Source of the DNA: Lunularia cruciata | Lineage: Eukaryota > Streptophyta > Marchantiopsida > Lunulariales > Lunulariaceae | NCBI GenBank assembly: GCA_948567375.1 | Contig: OX419758.1 | Coordinates: forward strand, 16,993,001-17,057,000 | Reading direction: 5' to 3' | DNA: 64,000 nucleotides | In this document: positions 9,708 to 21,090 of the stretch, in pieces | Numbering within the stretch: the stretch's first letter is position 1 | Layout: each line of letters begins with the position of its first letter | Notes under the pieces: model-generated | Told to the model about the DNA's origin: nothing | The model's input: only the letters and a program-made list of their open reading frames with translations | The model's database searches: none | Program-made: the position numbers and the translations under genes

Positions 9708-10149
9708 TGTAATCAGATTGCTTAACACTCTCAACTCAGATCAGTACTTGATCTGTCACTCTATAAATTGCCAACAATTGGGCACTGATTACAGTCAAGT
9801 CACACCCACTCAAGCATAGAGAATCCAAGTGACGCTCGCCGGCCTCTATCCACCATAGCTAGGAACTCGAAGGCTCAACATCAAAGAAGTGAGCTCTCTG
9901 GAGCTCACTTTGAAACTATACCCCCCTGGACTTGAGCTAGCATTGAAACCCTAACGGTCCCGCTGACGGCACACTTGACGGTGCGAACGGTGCAAAGTGA
10001 CGGTGGGCCCCACCGTGAAGACAGTACCCCAAACACCAAACCTGACTGTCGGAAAGTAATCCCTGAGAAACTGCTGAAATAACTCTAACTACTATCACTG
10101 GAACTCCAGTGTCCGGGCAGCTAGATGCGGAACTACAAATGGCGTGATG
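9708..10149 (-). repeat. 5' LTR (core only)
   Basis: The sequence is near-identical to 358-808: the same opening TAATCAGATTGCTTA, a TATAAATTGCC block, a GTGAGCTCTCTGGAGCTCAC palindrome, and a close at ACAAATGGCGTGA. It lacks the 104-bp repeat that flanks the left copy. TCCAT follows at 10150. Confidence 0.88.
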
Positions 10150-10154
10150 TCCAT
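10150..10154. repeat. target-site duplication TCCAT, right copy
   Basis: An exact match to 249-253, on the far side of the element. Confidence 0.65.
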
Positions 10155-11780
10155 TAGTTACCAATAGTAGATCAACATACACACTCCTCCCTCTTCTTTT
10201 GCAATTCTTTCTCCTTTGCCTTGAGTTCCTTCTCCAACTCATGGAACTTCTTTGTTGTGGCAGTTGTTATATGTTCCTTCAATGCTACCATCTCTTCAAA
10301 AGCTTGCATTGTCTCCTTCTAGGCTCATGATAGCATTTTTTAGGCCTCCACATTCTCCTATTATCATTTTGTACCATTTGATGCAGAAAATTTACTATTG
10401 TCTTTGGATTATTTACTTTCAAATGAAGCTCATGTTAGAATGGAAGATGCTCCTCCATCACTTCAAGGACAGGTTCCAACTTGTGCATAATCCACCATGA
10501 TATTGGTACTCTCTCTTCTTGGTGGCATGGTGGCTCTTCCTCTTTGTATACTGGTCATTTTTCTGCTAAAGGTCTCCCTTGAATTTGTTTGATGCCTTCA
10601 ACTTTGGCTCTATGCATTGTACCTTCTTGCACATCAAGAACTTTTGGAGTGGGATGCTACTTCTCTACCGCAGTCCATTCTCTCCTTCATCTCATGTGAA
10701 TAGAGTCTTTATACTTTGTTTGTAGCTCTTCTACTGACAAGGGCGTTCCTTCATCCTTGGACTTGCACTTCTCATTCCTCACGAGCTTCTTCATAGATTG
10801 GACTCCTTCTGATCTCATTGTTATGGGTATCCTATCTTCAGGTACATTGGTGTTGGGTTGGCTTTAGTCATGATGTCCCAAAGTACATGCCTTTGCTTGA
10901 ACTCCCATTATCTTGGAGATCAATGTGTCCTTGCCACACCATCTCAATTGTGTGATTGGGATGTCTTTTTCTTCTTGAGTTGAAGCCATTCCCTTTCTAA
11001 AGACAAATTGTGTTCATGTTGCTCTACTCTTACTTCTTTGACATGGGTGGATTACACCTCTCTCAGTTGACCTCATCTACATCCTCTTCATCCAAAAAGA
11101 GTTCCATTTTAGAGAAGAATGGTGATCTTTCTGGTGTTGGTGATTCACAATCTTACACTTGTCCACCTTCTCCTTCTTCTTCTATGGGGAGCCTTACACT
11201 TCTCCTGGTCTTTGGTTGTGTTGGGAATGACATCTGCTCCATGGTCTCTATCATCATTGTTGCCTGACTCCTTATCATCCTCTTTACTTTCCTCTAATGA
11301 AACTTCCACTACCTATGGCTTAGCGATTTCTACCTAGCAATTGGCACACTTGCTTGTACCACCAATGTCTTTTATTTTCTTTTGTTGGAGTTTGGGCCAA
11401 CAAGGTTCAGAATCTTAACCCCCTTGCCCCATTTCTCTAAAACTTTAGCAAAAAATTTGCCCCATAAACATAAGCATCACATCCTTGTACTTCTTGATCT
11501 CCTCTACAATTGTAAAAAATCATGAAATCAATTTTCTACCTGGCTTCATATTTAGTGGTACTTACAATGCTCAAGTGCTCCGAAAACACTTCTTTGCATC
11601 ATTTTTTTTTCAAAATATCAAGGATAACTTGCCTTGATCAATACAAGTTCCTTATTCAAGTACTCAAACATACACCCTTACTTTGATGTCCCTCACCTCT
11701 ATTGGACCAATGCAATCTAGCATGCAAAGTGTGAAAAAATTAATGCCAAGAATCATGGAGGTCCTTGCATCAATACTTTG
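10155..11780 (-). pseudogene. decayed reading frame of unknown family with a coiled coil
   Basis: The minus strand from about 11780 down to 10155 reads as protein-like sequence over 1.6 kb with many stops and shifts. It includes ILGINFFTLCMLDCIGPIEV-like sequence near the start, then LEPVLEVMEEHLPF and IVNFLHQMVQNDNRRMW. Near 10200 there is a strongly helical HELEKELKAKEKELQKK segment. The frame is cut by the methyltransferase element and appears to resume at 248. No catalytic motif is visible. It may be the structural ORF of an old LTR element or a host gene; I cannot choose. Confidence 0.4.
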
Positions 11781-11818
11781 ATTATGAAAAACAAAAAATA
11801 TTTCCGGTGGATCACAAC

Positions 11819-11833
11819 TTATATATATATATA

Positions 11834-11877
<44 letters not shown>
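11819..11877. repeat. TA/TC microsatellite
   Basis: A run of TA, then TC, then TA dinucleotides. Confidence 0.95.
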
Positions 11878-11881
<4 letters not shown>

Positions 11882-12006
11882 CTAGATGAAGAAGGTGGTG
11901 CTCTCATTTCTTCAAAAAATTGCTTTGATCATTCATATCAAGCTTAAGTGCTAGGAAACCACCATGAACAAAATAGTTACTATGAAATGTGCTTCAAAAG
12001 AAATAT

Positions 12007-12410
12007 GGTACTTGAAGGAATGTCACCAGAGCTAGGATGGAGTAGTACTTAGAGTGATAAAAAATAATACAGAGTGCTTGCAGGCCAGTCTACTTGAAGG
12101 ATGTTAGGCATTTGGAGTGATGTATGATGATCCCGAGGGTGGCAAAAGGAAAATCCACTTAGAGTGCTTACATGCAATTCTTAGAAAATTGAGTATCAAG
12201 GTGGTACTCAAAGTTGTGTCCCAAGGATCAGGACAATGCAACAATGCAGCACTTGGAGGGGTGTTGGATAACCCCGAGTGATTGAAGGACAAGTAGCATT
12301 CAGAGGGCTGTAGGATGATCTCAAGTGCCTAAGAAAGGAACAACACTTGGAGTGCTATGAAATCACTCAAAGTACTTCTAAGAAGAGAGCATTCTGAGTG
12401 CCAATGAAGC
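12007..12410. repeat. degenerate 47-bp tandem repeat
   Basis: About nine units of roughly 45-48 bp begin with variants of GCACTTGGAGTG and often contain GGATGATCCCGAGTG mid-unit (for example units beginning at 12109, 12247 and 12295). The period near 48 bp is steady although identity is low. There are no unique spacers, so it is not a CRISPR array. The 330 bases after it hold nothing I recognise. Confidence 0.7.
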
Positions 12411-12734
12411 TTATAGGCCCAAATGTTGAGTGCCACCTTGCAATCATAGTTAAGAGCCGATGTGATTTGAACATGCCGCCAACTCAGCCAGAATTTGCCG
12501 TCAAGGGTTATTTCACTCAAGATAATTGTTAGTACTTGGGGGGTGAGTTTGGCATGTGGAACAGTGATAGGAGGAAAATCTGGAGGCAATCAAGCATATT
12601 CTTTGATATTTGAAGTTCAAAGTTCAATTTGGACTTCATTATAGATATGGTTATTGCTTGATTCTTCATAGCTACAAAGATGTTGATCGGAGACGGAGTG
12701 CCCACGAATGGAGATTTACATCAGTCTATACCTT

Positions 12735-13190
12735 TGGAATTGGAAGCATTATAGCAAGCTAGGCTTCTAAGAAAAAAATCTATGGTTGCTTTATCCTTAT
12801 CTGAAGTGGATTATGATTTATCCTCAACTAACAATGCATCACTTGAATCAATTTGGCTTTAAAGTCTTTTTTTAGATATTGGTAGTGATGTAGAGTGTTT
12901 TGATCTGACTGTTATCAATGCAAATAACATTAACATCAAGTTAGCTAGTAATCTTGTGTTCTATACTAGGATAAAACACAATGAGATATATTATCTCTTC
13001 ATTGAAGAAAACATCGTTGTATAAGAGATTTATCTCAAATATATTAGCCAAGAAGCAAGTTATTGATATCTTCACGATATGCTACCTAGAGATGCTACCT
13101 AGAGATAAGTTTGATGAGCTCAAACATTGTCTAAGAGTACAATATATTGAGTCAATCTTGAAGGGGAGGATTGAAAGATCTCCAAGGTCG
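12735..13190 (+). pseudogene. Ty1/copia RNase H and polyprotein C terminus
   Basis: The frames read like the end of a plant copia polyprotein: KSMVALSLSEVDY, a SLFLDIGS block, NINIKLASNLVFYTRIKHNEI, a LKYIS block, and LPRDKFDELKHCL. The RNase H aspartate and the TRTKHIEI-type signature are recognisable. A 13-bp tandem duplication (GCTACCTAGAGAT twice near 13081) and other indels break it. The rest of the element is missing to the left. It is followed by an LTR at 13215. Confidence 0.85.
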
Positions 13191-13214
13191 AGTAGATCAA
13201 CACGATATACTTGT

Positions 13215-13412
13215 TGTAGATATTAGGATAATTATATAGAGTTGGCTGAGTTAGTTAGAGGGTTTCCATGTTATTCTGACCCTATCTCTATATATATGAG
13301 GGAGGCAAACCTCATATCACAATATGATTCTCTTGTTTATTTTCTTGCCTACTTGCTTTGCTCTCTCTCCTCTTGGCCCTTGGAGTGAATACTTGTCTCT
13401 TATCATTTCTAC

Positions 13413-13413
<1 letters not shown>
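13215..13413 (+). repeat. copia LTR, about 199 bp
   Basis: It begins TGTAGATATTAGG and ends TCATTTCTACA, giving matching TGTAGA/TCTACA ends, and contains a CTCTATATATATGAGG TATA-like stretch. It lies directly downstream of the copia coding remnant. No second LTR is found in the window. Confidence 0.7.

Positions 13414-13415
<2 letters not shown>

Positions 13416-13473
<58 letters not shown>
13416..13473. repeat. TA microsatellite
   Basis: About 28 TA dinucleotides directly after the copia LTR. Confidence 0.95.
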
Positions 13474-13476
<3 letters not shown>

Positions 13477-15612
13477 TATGAGATTAAGCATTGTGTGAGA
13501 TGAAAAAAGTGTACTTTTAGAAAGTATAATTCTAAAATCACATTTGGGTTATCTTACAAGTGCTTTTGATGAAATATTCTGGATTTTGGAAGTATTATAT
13601 CAATAAATAACAGAATCATATCTAAAAGTTTCTAATTTCAAATTTGGTGAGTTGAGATTTTCTTTCAACCAAGGATTGTATAAATATTATTATTATACTG
13701 AATGTAAAATTATCTTACATTCAATATAATATTTTACCATCTAAATGTGTATTCCCTAGACTTATAGCAATATTATTTATCAAAAATTTAAAATATTTTT
13801 AAGTTTATAATATTTTACTATTATTTATAAATAATTTTATAATATTATATTTTATTCATTTCTAGATATAAATCTAGCTATTTATAACTTCTATTTGTAG
13901 AGATTCATATTGTAAAGAAATGGTCCTTAGGTGACTTGATACAATTTGTATATCTTGTTATGATTCTATACATAAAATTCTGAGTACTTTCCCTAATATG
14001 TCCAAGGAAATTATCACAGAAATTTTATATCTATTATTTTAGAACTTTCAATTAAGAAAATGGAATGTAGTATCTATTGCTCTTTCTAATCAAGAGACCG
14101 GGACTACGTTAGGTGATTCATAGTATTTGAGTATATGAGGTGAATATTCGTTGCACTGATTTAGTGTACTCAAATTTAAAGTTTGGAGTCAAAATTTCCA
14201 AGTTTAAAGTGATAGAATCTGCTAGGCAAGAATGAGTTGCTTTAATATCGTATAATTCGTTTAATATTCGATAAATGGACGAAACTCTGTCCGTCAGTTC
14301 ATGAAACCAAGTGAATGGATAAATACACTATTAGTCGCTTCTGCTGACCTCAATCTATAGAAACTAACTATAGATGTAGATCTAAATTCATCTATAAACA
14401 ACTACTAGGTTGGAAACGGTGAGATAAACACGTTTATTTGCTTACCGGAAGTTGTACCACGTAAGCCTAACTCAGGAAATTATTTTTAGAAATAATTTTT
14501 CAATTCCTTTTGGTGTCATTTCGAGTGGCCTTGGTTTAACCCACGTAGAAAAAGCTTCTCTTCTGATAAGGTACCCTTCTCAAAAGACTCTCACAAGGGA
14601 AGCTATTTCTTTTCATTTCTTTCTTTCGGATAAATGTTCTTTTCTCCCTTGCTTTGGCGATTATTTATATATTGAAAAAATCATTTGATATTCAAATTCA
14701 AATCAAGAAGAATTGAATTCAACTCAACTCACATGATTGCTCTACACTATTCCGACGTGTTCATGAATCGCATAGTGAGGTCGTCATTGCATTAAAATTA
14801 AATTTCCAATTTTTATCTCTGAGTTCCGATCATATATATTGAATATCAATTGAAGAAGACATTAATAATTCTAATAATAAGACATTCATGATAGAATTCC
14901 ATTTTGAATTAGATGGCTGCTTTTTCCACCAGTTCGAGAATACTCTCTCCTACCCCCTCGAAAGTCTTCTCGACCAAACTGATTCGGAAGTACCTTTCTC
15001 CTCCTCTTCAAATATAAGAATTATTTTATATTTTGGAGCTATATATGACTTATATCATCTTAGATTGATATGCATTGATTAACATATTTTTCTAGAATGA
15101 TGTTCTACGGTTCTCGAAAACAAAATTGTAGTACCGATGATGTTCTACACATCATCGGTTCTACAAATTTGTTTCTCAGAAATTCAGTTGGTTTTCAGTA
15201 AAAGGTATTTTATTTTATTTAAGATATAGTACATGCCAGGAAATTTATAATTGAACACATTTTTACACCATAAGTCATTCAAAATAATTTTATTATTTTA
15301 AAATTTTAAATTTATGATCATATGTATTTAATAATTCAATACCTTCTTTATCTTATCACTTGTCTGCTTTGAAAATTGCTAATGTTAAGAGCTCACTACT
15401 TCTCGATTTTTATTTATTTTCTTCCCTGAATTTTATATATTATACTCATAGTTGCTAAAACCTCCAATCCAACTCTACTTTTAACACAATCCACATAGTA
15501 CTAAATTTATTGTTTGCATTTAATAGTCCAAAATTCATGCTATAAAGCTACGTACACACATCATCAACTTTGTGTTACTGAATTGTTTTATACTCCTGTT
15601 GCGCAGGGTTAA
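13474..15612. other. AT-rich intergenic DNA, nothing recognised
   Basis: The longest open stretches are under 80 codons and none shows a domain. The part at 14440-14690 is less AT-rich and could be an old fragment of something, but I cannot place it. Confidence 0.5.
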
Positions 15613-15895
15613 ACACTTCATTTGGAAACTCACCTTGACCTTCAAAGGATCTATGTATTTGTGAATTTTTGGTTAACTTACGCAAACTATACATTTTGGT
15701 TGAATCCAAGACCACTTGAAACCTCAACCTAAACTTCAAGATACCTATGTATATCATAATTTTCTGGTTACCTTACGCATACAAAACAATTTGGTTTGAA
15801 TCCAAAACCACATGAGACCTCACCCTGAACTTCAAAGTATCTATGTATTTTAGAATGTCTTATCACCTTAAGCATACTACATAATTTTGCATGAA
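15613..15895. repeat. three-copy 96-bp tandem repeat
   Basis: Three diverged units begin at about 15618, 15714 and 15810. They share CCTCANCCTNAACTTCAA, TATCTATGTAT, GGTTANCTTACGCA and TTTGGTTTGAATCCAA. The third decays towards its end. Confidence 0.8.
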
Positions 15896-18269
15896 ATTAA
15901 AGAGCATAAATGTATCTATCCTCTAAGTGGGAGAAATCATTTCATGACAATGATCACGTGAGCTAATTTATGCCTTCAAACATCCTACTCACCTAGATTT
16001 GAGGTATGCAGCATGCAACCATTCTCGCAACCAGTTCTTCCTTGCTACCATGAGGTCTGCATGTGTCCTGAGTGGGTGGACACTCCATTCTGCGGTCATA
16101 GTCTTTCACCATCACTCATATATGAACACAGGATTGTGAGGTCCTCGAAGACGGACTTGATATGCAGAGTATCCTTTTCAATAAAATCTACTAAGTGATT
16201 GGAATAAGTAAATAAAATAAGTAATTGGAAGAGGACCATATTATTACAACAAGTTAATAAGCTTTAGGGAGACTTTGTACAGTCATTTGTCCCGACACGC
16301 CAAATATGCTATTGGATCGTTGTCGCGATGGCACCTTGCATAACAATATAGTTCTAGATAGTTATTTATTAGTCAAGTCCAAATTTTCTAAATTTATTTT
16401 CACTCCAATGTTTTGATTTCATTTTAAACATCAGGGTATCACTTTCATTTTCATGCTCATATATATATACCCCTTGGCACTCATGAGTTTTTGAGCAAAA
16501 ACTAGGTACGAGAGGTATTGACAATTGCTCAGCTACTTCAGAACTGCGTGAGGCACTGATGAAGTCGCATGTGTTTTCATAGAGGTTTACTATGGCCGCC
16601 TTCTGCTTCCCTTAGCTGTTTAGCGTCTCAAGACTCAAGTGTCCATAGCGCTGGTTGTGATATTCTTTATATCCTGTCCTTCGCTCTCGTTACCCTTAAC
16701 CCTTTTACACTTCGACCCATTTTTGCAGCCACATCATCTGAGTACTCTTGTTTTGTTCTACTCCCAAATTCCCCAACTAATTCTTTCCCTAGTCTTTTTT
16801 CCTTCGCTCTTTGACCACTTCTTGCTTCGCCCTCCCGTGTCTGGAGTGTTCCTACCCGAATCCAGCCCACGTTCTTCATCTTTATTCATGCACAGCTCTT
16901 ACATCATGTTTCCTATTCCTCGCTATCATATGCATAGATGCTCTTGATTTCATGTTCCTTATTAGTCCGTTGGCCATCGGTTATTCTCAATTTGTTTCAA
17001 TTATGCTTTTACTGCATGTTACATTCAATGCATTTTACTTTAGGGGTTTCACACTACTCTAGCATTGTGGTTCATGAACATATTGCTCATCGATCATTTG
17101 CAGTTCATGAGTTCTGGATAACCCGTTCCCATAAGTTACCTAAAGTTAGTCCTCCCTATTCTGTCATGAATTGCAGCCGCAGAATTGTCTAGATGAACGG
17201 TAGATGTGAACTCGTTGAATTCCGTCTGCTTTGCTCGAATTTACAATTAGTGGTCTTTCTTTCTCCTCTTAGATTTAGCAACAAGGCCCACCTTATATCG
17301 CTGTGGTGCAATAGGGGGTTTCAGAAATAGTTTTGAATATTATACGGGGAAAAATAATAAACTTTGGAACTATTTTTAGTGAACTGTGTAGAGAAATGAG
17401 ATGCTAATAAATGCCTTGTAATTTGTGATACGGGATCTTTGGTGCAAGTTGTGTTCATTAATAAAATTCAGGTGCTATATTAGGGATGTTTAGGATTACC
17501 ATATTGAAATAAATGATTGTCAGAAAGAAGTAGTGACTTGGGCATCTTGAGAGGTTTCCATATTTTTTGGTGGGTGATTTTTGAAATTTGTTGGCGGATC
17601 TAAAATGCCGCCGTCTAAAATGCCGCCTCTCAACTCAAATTCACCATGTGTGTAAATGCTCATGTCAATAAACTAAACGGCGAGTTTTATAGTTTTGCAT
17701 TGGTGTGGTGGTTCATTTCCATTGATTAGTGTGAAAAGGGAGATATCACAAGTCATGGAAAATGATCCGTGCCGCCTTGCGACAACCAAGAAATTGAGTG
17801 AGGGTCAAAGAATTTTACTCCATATGCATGGCAATGGATAAAAAGCTATTTAATCCTAAATTAATGGAACGGTTTCACATCATTTGGATCAGAATGCAGA
17901 GCAACCCTATAGATCATTGATGCACCGATGGAAGTGCAGAGCAACACTATAGATCACAATAAAGGTAAGCCCCAAGATCGCTGCTGTGCTATCAAGTGAC
18001 TACGGGCGCCATCAAGCGCCATCGACCCTATTATCCTAAATTAACATGCCGGGCGGCAATAGGCACCAACCAGCTCTTTCCATGGTATCCTTTATCCGTG
18101 GCCAAAGCTCATCCAACTGAAGGTTCGTTCGCATTTGCGTTTTATTTTGCGTCAGGTGACCTTTGTATTCACATCAAAAGTTCAATGGCAAAATTGGAGT
18201 ACATCAAGTCAAGTCCGGAGTAAATCCATCACAATTAAAGTTCAAAACCATTACCGTTAGTCTCACAAG
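15896..18269. other. intergenic DNA, nothing firm
   Basis: Pyrimidine-rich on the plus strand around 16570-16950, which keeps short frames open by chance. A small duplicated motif (GCAGAGCAACNCTATAGATCA) occurs at about 17898 and 17936. No gene, RNA or element end is recognised until the TA duplication at 18270. Confidence 0.45.
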
Positions 18270-18271
18270 TA

Positions 18272-18292
18272 CAGTATACACTCGCTTAAGTC
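18272..18292 (+). repeat. left terminal inverted repeat
   Basis: A 21-bp end starting CAGTATACACTC, inverse-complementary to 20415-20435 with one mismatch. Confidence 0.93.
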
Positions 18293-18349
18293 AGCATTAT
18301 GGTCTGGAAAGTTGGGCACGGACTTAGCCAGTGAGGCGGTGGTAACCAG

Positions 18350-20240
18350 ATGAAACATGTCAAATTCAGGAAAAGTATAGTTGTGCAATTTTTACAGTCT
18401 GTTTGTCGTCCAAAATTGTGTCATATTCCAACGCTAGTACATGCAAGCTCATTTGGAAATATGAGCGCACACCGTGTAGCAAAACACAAAGGTGAGGGTC
18501 AGCGCCTGAATGACCATCAAAGAATGGAAATTATTGCTTTATTGGAGCAATCAAAACCACAGTCAATGCAAAGCATTGCTCGGCAGTACAGTGTTGATGA
18601 GAAAGTCATTCGGAAGTTGAAGTTAAACAAAGATGAGATTTGTGAACGAGCACAGAAAGTCGATCAAGCCACTCAAGAGTCAACATTACGCTTATCCCAG
18701 ACAATGTTTCTTGACCTTGAGAAAAAACGTTTTGAATGGATTGATGCAGCACGTCGGATGTCGCTAGCTTTGCCGCCAAGTATCATCTACCACAAAGCAA
18801 AACAGATCGCTGGTGTCATGGAGATTGCCGAGGATAAGTTCAAGGTTTTGTGTGGATGGTTCGCAAGATTTTGACATTGGTACGGTTTAATCAGCACCAA
18901 TTTGTTTGGGGAAGGTGGTGAAGTTGATAAGAGCAATTCTGAAACCCTAAAAGCATTGGAAGAACTATGTGCCATGATCGATCAATATGACCCGGCATGC
19001 GTTTACAACATGGATGAAACGGGGTTGTTCTTTCGACTTGTTCCACGTTATATTGTTCTGATGCCAAATGAGGATTTCTCTACTGTCAGGGGAAAGAAAC
19101 AAGCAAAGGACAGAGTGACACTTATTTTTTGTTGCAATGCCACTAGAACTGAGCGTGTCCCTATCACCATGATTGGAAAAGTAAAGGAGCCAGCATGTAT
19201 CTCATGCCAAATGAGTATTTCTCTACTATCAGGGGAAAGAAACAAGCAAAGGACAGAGTGACACTTATCATTTGTTGCAATGCCACTAGAACTGAGCATG
19301 TCCCTATCACCATGATTGAGAAAGCAAAGGAGACAGTATGTATCTCAAGAAACACTTGGCCAATCCCGTATCTTGAGCAGAAGAATGCTTGGATTGACGT
19401 TCCAACATTCAACAAGTGGTTCGATGAGGTGTTTGAGCCCTACATTCAAAAATGTACTGGCCATAAAGTTCTTTTGATCCTTGACAATGCTCCTGGTCAC
19501 TCAACAACATTCGAACGGAATGGCATATGCGTTGCATTCTTCCCACCCAACATTACTTCATGGAAGCAGCCAATGGATATGGGCATCATTGCAGCACTTA
19601 AAAAGCGGTACAAATATTTGTTGCTCAAGGATATCATTGCCTACCATGATAATCCTCCAAGCTTGAAGGATCAACTGACATTGGCAGCTTCAAAATTGAA
19701 ACGAGGTGCTGCAGGGGTTTTTTACGGACGTCCTCCACATTTGTTGGATGCTGCAAATTTCACAAATGTTGCATGGAATGAAATCACAATAAAGAGTCTA
19801 AAAAACTGCTTCAAAAAAGCAGATATCATTTCCAACTTTCGGGATGGTGTTGACATTGGCAGCGACAATGACAGAACAATTGAAGAAATCTCTCATATGT
19901 TGAGCAATTGCACCATCTTGAATGGTGCCAACGGCCTCGATATTTGGGGTGAGGTTGAGCAGTGTTTGAATGATGATAGTGATGAATAGACTCTGTTCAG
20001 AAATACTCTTCTTGAAGAAATAGATCAAGCAATGGGTGCGGTGCTTTTACAAGAGCCTGCCATTGAATCTGAAGAGGATGCAATCTAAACTGCTCCTACC
20101 CAGGATGAAGTTGATCAGCGTGATGTAATTCTGAAATGGCGAGAAAGGGTTATCAACCTTGATGCTAATATGGGTGAGCTGAAATTTTCCAACTATATGT
20201 CATCGGACTAGCTCAATCAGGCAAAGGGAGCTCTCTTTAC
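18350..20240 (+). pseudogene. Tigger-like transposase (CENP-B/DDE family), broken
   Basis: An N-terminal helix-turn-helix (about LNDHQRMEIIALLE through SVDEKVIRKLK) is followed by a second CENP-B-type DNA-binding part. The DDE domain shows its three acidic sites: YNMDETGLFF, LLILDNAPGHS and WKQPMDMG. It would cut and paste the element at TA sites. A TGA at 18872-18874 interrupts the frame without changing it. A 143-bp duplication (from 19061) shifts it. Two further stops lie in the acidic C-terminal tail after 19989. An internal ATG at 18461 (MSAHRVAK) is the more likely start because upstream codons look unlike the family. Confidence 0.9.
19061..19346 (+). repeat. 143-bp tandem duplication inside the transposase
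   Basis: Units start at 19061 and 19204 with ATGCCAAATGAG, both encoding GKKQAKDRVTL and CCNATRTE. As 143 is not a multiple of 3, the duplication changes the frame. The two copies already differ at several sites. Confidence 0.92.
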
Positions 20241-20414
20241 CCTATGTTGAATTTTACAAAACAATTGGTCTGCGATCAGCCGCAAAAGGATGGACAATAG
20301 CCATCAAATGACGCTATTTGACTTTCATTGACAGTGAATTTTGTCATATGTTGATCGGGGACATTTTTCTGTGAAATCGCGGACTTAAGCGGGATGCGGA
20401 CTTAAATGAGTGCG

Positions 20415-20435
20415 GACTTAAGTGAGTGTATACTG
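20415..20435 (+). repeat. right terminal inverted repeat
   Basis: A 21-bp end finishing GAGTGTATACTG, preceded by two more GCGGACTTAA motifs that may be transposase-binding sites. Confidence 0.93.
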
Positions 20436-20525
20436 TACGCGGAACATTTTTTGTTTCAGGTCATTGTCATTTATTTGGTAGATGGTAAGTATTATGTCCA
20501 TGCGTCTCTTACTAGAGACTGCAAA

Positions 20526-20848
20526 TTTTCTCAAATCTATGAATGAATGATTTTATATATGATCATTTGTGTTATGGGCATACAGTCACTCCCGATTCCC
20601 TGATTTTGAGAAGAGAATACAAGAAGTTTTAAGAGCCTGCAAAGAATAACGCTCAAAGTGAGGCCCTTGAGAGTAACTTACAAGTTTTCTCAAATCTATG
20701 AATGAGTGATTTATATATGATCATTTGCGTTATGGGCATACAGTCACTCCCGAATCCCTGATTTTGAGAAAAGAATACAAAGAAGTTTTACAAGCCTGCA
20801 AAGAATAACACATGAAGCGTGGCCCTTGAGAGTAACTTACAAGTTTTT
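20526..20848. repeat. 159-bp tandem duplication
   Basis: Two units begin TTTTCTCAAATCTATGAATGA (20526 and 20685) and end in CTTGAGAGTAACTTACAAG. They differ by scattered substitutions and small indels. No coding content. Confidence 0.93.
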
Positions 20849-21090
20849 CTCAATCCAGATTTGGATATCGTGCAGTTGGCCAAGAAGGGCATGTCAAAAA
20901 TATGAACTAGCTGTATGGTTAAGACCAAGAACCTGAATTGATTAGTTTCTCAACTTCATTAAACTTCACCTCTCCCTCCAATTGAATTGACAAGTTACTG
21001 CCAAACATTTTGCCCCAAAATTGAAAAATGTACATGGTTATTTTCCTTACTAAGGAGAATCCACCGAGAACCAAAACGTCACAAAATTAG

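Larger units (their letters stand above)
254..10149 (-). mobile_element. Ty3/gypsy retrotransposon carrying a DNA methyltransferase and a PHD finger
   Basis: In transcriptional order (minus strand) it contains a 5' LTR, a leader of about 1.25 kb, gag with zinc knuckles, an aspartic protease with DSGA, a C5-cytosine methyltransferase with motifs I to X, a reverse transcriptase with YIDD, RNase H, an integrase with HHCC and DDE signatures, a C4HC3 PHD finger and a 3' LTR region. RT before RNase H before integrase is the Ty3/gypsy order. About ten stop codons and a few frameshifts interrupt the frames, mostly explicable as C-to-T or G-to-A changes, so this copy is inactive but only moderately decayed. 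TCCAT flanks it. It inserted into a coiled-coil frame seen on both sides. A second copy of the family lies at 28350-36569. Confidence 0.93.
18272..20435 (+). mobile_element. Tigger/pogo-type DNA transposon
   Basis: Left end 18272-18292 reads CAGTATACACTCGCTTAAGTC. Right end 20415-20435 is its inverse with one mismatch. TA flanks both ends (18270-18271 and 20436-20437), the standard target duplication of the Tc1/mariner/pogo superfamily. The 2164-bp element holds one transposase reading frame. Near the right end GCGGACTTAA occurs three times in about 45 bp. One stop and an internal 143-bp duplication inactivate it, but the ends are nearly intact, so it is not very old. Confidence 0.93.

Noticed and set aside
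12007-12410. CRISPR-like array
   Set aside because: The units are degenerate and directly adjacent without unique spacers, in eukaryotic DNA.
16569-17192. Several overlapping open frames on the plus strand
   Set aside because: Pyrimidine-rich sequence keeps frames open by chance; no conserved domain or start context.
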